The notes under the pieces are model-generated. The model searched no databases, was not told the origin of the DNA, and was given only the letters and a program-made list of their open reading frames with translations. From positions 558,001 to 622,000 of the forward strand of contig JAFDYV010000004.1 in assembly GCA_018267275.1 (NCBI GenBank): a DNA stretch of 64,000 nucleotides, written 5' to 3'. The first letter of the stretch is position 1. Each line of letters starts with the position of its first letter. This document shows, piece by piece, positions 62,189 through 64,000 of this stretch. A program made the position numbers and the translations under genes. The stretch is from Bacteroidota bacterium. GTDB taxonomy: Bacteria; Bacteroidota; Bacteroidia; Cytophagales; Cyclobacteriaceae.

Positions 62189-63058
62189 TCATTTGCTGGC
62201 ACCACAACACTTTTTAAATTTTTTCCCACTTCCACAGGGGCAGGGGTCGTTGCGTCCAATATCTTCTTTAAAAAAGTCCGTCACCCTCAATAAGGATGCT
62301 GTATCTTGTTGAAAAGCTTGTGATAAAAGGGCATATAGCTCGGGGTGATTTTGTTTCAGTAATTGTGGACGTTCGAAAAAGTATTCTCCGACCACTGCAA
62401 AGAACTCACGTTCGTGGGTAGCGCCATAGGCGTTGATATCGCTTTTTCGTTTTAAGATTTCTTGCGTTTTTTCTTTTACCAGCTTCAACCACGGAATGGC
62501 ATTGGGATTGGTTGCCAGCGTGGCGGGAATACCATCTATGGAACCATCTTCTTTGTCGAGTAAATGAATAAACTCATGCACGCCTACATTTTGCCTGTCA
62601 GTATTATTGGCAAAACCAGCATGCAAGGCCGGTTTAGATAAAATCATTTTGCCTTCCATCGGCCCGCTGCCCACCATTCCGGTAACCACTTCATCTCTGC
62701 TGTTGATGTTGAAATTGGTATCAAAGGAACTAGGATAGAGCAAAACTTCTTGCAGAAAAGTGTAGTCCCAATTGGGAAAACCAAAAACAGGAATAGCAGC
62801 ACTGCTGGCCACCAACAGCTTGTCTATGATATCTACTTCGGTGTGCACACCCGTTATCCTTACGTGCGATAAAAACCGCATCACGTCCCATTCAAACCGA
62901 GTTTTTTGTTCGGGTGGTAAGTTGTGATAAAAAAGTACTTTACCATCTAACAACTCTTTCCATGCAGTTGGCATATGAGCCACCTTTTTGTTGCGCTTTT
63001 TTTGCCATAAGATGTACAGCCCAACACTTACCACCGCCACCACAAAAAATAAAGTCAT
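62189..63058 (-). CDS. MtfA-like (M90) zinc peptidase with C-terminal SEC-C motif
   Basis: A 289-residue protein. A signal-anchor helix (residues 2-18) is followed by an MtfA/DpsA-type peptidase domain with the zinc motif HEFIH at residues 161-165 and further MtfA-like [20 protein letters not shown] near 230. The C-terminus has a SEC-C zinc motif ([17 protein letters not shown]), usually found at the end of SecA. In E. coli MtfA cleaves peptides and binds the regulator Mlc. The fusion is unusual. The start overlaps the methyltransferase gene by 4 bases. Confidence 0.9.
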   Translation of the reverse strand: MTLFFVVAVVSVGLYILWQKKRNKKVAHMPTAWKELLDGKVLFYHNLPPEQKTRFEWDVMRFLSHVRITGVHTEVDIIDKLLVASSAAIPVFGFPNWDYTFLQEVLLYPSSFDTNFNINSRDEVVTGMVGSGPMEGKMILSKPALHAGFANNTDRQNVGVHEFIHLLDKEDGSIDGIPATLATNPNAIPWLKLVKEKTQEILKRKSDINAYGATHEREFFAVVGEYFFERPQLLKQNHPELYALLSQAFQQDTASLLRVTDFFKEDIGRNDPCPCGSGKKFKKCCGASK

Positions 63059-63774
63059 GACGATCTCTTTGTTTCAATTACAATTTGCCATCTAAACGCC
63101 CACCGCCAATGGATTTCATAATCAGTGAACCCTGCTTGTTGTAGAATATCTTCCCACTCGGTTTGTGTAAACGATCGCAGTACTGAAAGAGGAGCATCGA
63201 ACCGAACCATTGCCGACTTTGAAAATAATTGTGTAAGCCATTTGATGGAATAGTAGGCGAACGGGTGCCGATGAATATCGTTGATGATAATGAAGTTTGT
63301 CTGCTGCCTTAGCTGCCTTAAAATTTTTATCAAATCATCGGTTTCAAAATGATGAAAAAAAAGAGTAGCCAATACCACGTCAAAATGCTTTTGTTTAAAC
63401 CGGTCTTCCAAAATGTTGTCAGCAAAAAAAGACACGTTTGCAAATGCCTTTGACTGCTGGATGGCATAATTTATAATATTAGCATTTGCATCGACCCCGA
63501 TAAAGTGTGCATTTCTGTTTTGCTTTTTCAATTTGAGCGCCAACAGTCGAAGCATTTCACCGCTGCCACAACCCAAGTCACCGATGGTGATTTCTTTCTC
63601 TTTTGGGATTTTCTTTAAAACGTGGTCTACCGCTTTTACCGTTACCGCATTGCCGCCCAGCCAATGGTTGATGAAGTCTAATTCCCGCAAGGTTTGGTTG
63701 ACTACCTCGCCTTGGCAAGCGAGGTCATCCATTATTTCTACTGCCGTTGAACGTTTCGAAAAAGAGGTTGCCAT
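63055..63774 (-). CDS. SAM-dependent methyltransferase
   Basis: A 239-residue class I methyltransferase. Motif I is [16 protein letters not shown] near residue 63, motif [13 protein letters not shown], and motif IV region [15 protein letters not shown]. It resembles small-molecule or quinone methyltransferases (UbiE-like group). Its overlap with the peptidase gene suggests coexpression, but the substrate is unknown. Confidence 0.9.
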   Translation of the reverse strand: MATSFSKRSTAVEIMDDLACQGEVVNQTLRELDFINHWLGGNAVTVKAVDHVLKKIPKEKEITIGDLGCGSGEMLRLLALKLKKQNRNAHFIGVDANANIINYAIQQSKAFANVSFFADNILEDRFKQKHFDVVLATLFFHHFETDDLIKILRQLRQQTNFIIINDIHRHPFAYYSIKWLTQLFSKSAMVRFDAPLSVLRSFTQTEWEDILQQAGFTDYEIHWRWAFRWQIVIETKRSS

Positions 63775-63868
63775 TTGATAGCCAATGTAAGAAAAATGGG
63801 GCTAGCTACGTTTGTTTGCCCAAAATCACCTCACTTGTTGACCAAAGTCATGTTTTAAGACAGGAAAC

Positions 63869-63891
63869 GATTGCAATTTTAGTATGCAATC
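63869..63891. promoter_or_regulatory. Inverted repeat in front of the TonB gene
   Basis: GATTGCA (63869-63875) and TGCAATC (63885-63891) are perfect 7-base inverted arms with a 9-base spacer, 14 bases before the TonB start. It could be an operator or a 5' hairpin. The rest of the 131-base divergent spacer shows no clear motif. Confidence 0.4.
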
Positions 63892-63905
63892 AAAAGCCAA
63901 ACTGT

Positions 63906-64000
63906 ATGGAAGCCAAGAAAAATCCGAACCTAGACCTTGGCAATTACCACGGCCTGCTGTTCAGCATCGGGCTGTTTGTGTCGCTTGCCATGGCTAATGT
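63906..64000 (+). CDS. TonB-family energy transducer, 5' end only
   Basis: Only the first 31 codons are inside the window: MEAKKNPNLDLGNYHGLLFS and IGLFVSLAMAN. The start MEAKKNP-x-x-DL-x-x-x-x-G-L-x-F-x-I-G-L is the characteristic opening of Bacteroidota TonB proteins: a short cytoplasmic segment then the single membrane span. It should couple the proton gradient to outer-membrane transport. The gene is cut off by the window edge. Confidence 0.8.
   Translation, partial: MEAKKNPNLDLGNYHGLLFSIGLFVSLAMAN

Noticed and set aside
1..64000. CRISPR arrays, tRNA or rRNA genes, insertion sequences, prophage genes
   Set aside because: No direct repeats with unique spacers, no cloverleaf candidate in the gaps, and no transposase or phage protein found by reading all gaps and genes. 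The periodic spacers have no unique spacer sequences and are not CRISPR.

Overview
The window looks like chromosomal DNA of a Bacteroidota member, most likely of the order Cytophagales. The reasons are an ECF sigma/FecR pair with a 4-base overlap, a surface protein carrying an STN domain, a DUF5687 ABC-type membrane protein, a TonB start with the MEAKKNP signature, many lipobox proteins and mostly weak Shine-Dalgarno sequences. The family-level placement is inference. I see no tRNA, rRNA, CRISPR array, prophage or insertion sequence. Genes are dense and mostly on the minus strand up to 33.8 kb, then mixed.

Region 1 (1-9.7 kb, minus strand): a 3'-truncated AsmA-like protein, a palindromic intergenic element and terminator, an M1 aminopeptidase, gdhA with a HupE/UreJ-like partner, a 29-residue membrane microprotein with its own terminator, a BLUF blue-light receptor directly followed by a TMEM175-type potassium channel, a PrsW-type protease and a nitroreductase. 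Region 2 (9.7-16.3 kb): coaX preceded by a hicBA toxin-antitoxin pair; an ECF sigma factor and FecR next to an STN protein with 16-residue repeats (probably frameshifted near its C-terminus) and a GIN-domain protein; a PHB-depolymerase-like esterase lipoprotein. Region 3 (16.3-33.8 kb): an ABC/DUF5687 pair, a GMC oxidoreductase, a TrmH-type methyltransferase, an M20 peptidase, and a complete tetR-tolC-hlyD-ATPase-ATPase-permease-permease efflux operon. It ends with a DinB-fold protein, RDD protein, lipid kinase and TPR protein.

Region 4 (33.9-52.8 kb): an exported amidohydrolase, two tandem DUF885 lipoproteins, and a full uptake [NiFe]-hydrogenase locus. The structural genes hyaABCD are on the minus strand. 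The maturation genes hypA, B, F, C, D and E run divergently on the plus strand, led by a small histidine-rich membrane protein. The small subunit has all six cysteines of the oxygen-tolerant group 1d proximal cluster. A PiT phosphate transporter and an overlapping, unusual pyruvate kinase-like gene follow hypE. Region 5 (52.9-64 kb): a small lipoprotein with an exported TPR-CHAT protease, a MacAB-like exporter, a Crp/Fnr regulator followed by a thiol/sulfur cassette (YgaP-type membrane domain, DUF6132, rhodanese, thioredoxin), an RDD protein with an N-terminal Cys motif, an MtfA-like peptidase fused to SEC-C, a methyltransferase, and the first 31 codons of a TonB protein.

Across the window, intergenic spacers hold repeats with a strict 7- or 8-base period whose word differs from site to site. 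Several form long imperfect hairpins and run into the ends of flanking genes. They are the most unusual DNA-level pattern here. The BLUF-TMEM175 operon is the most interesting possible system at the protein level.
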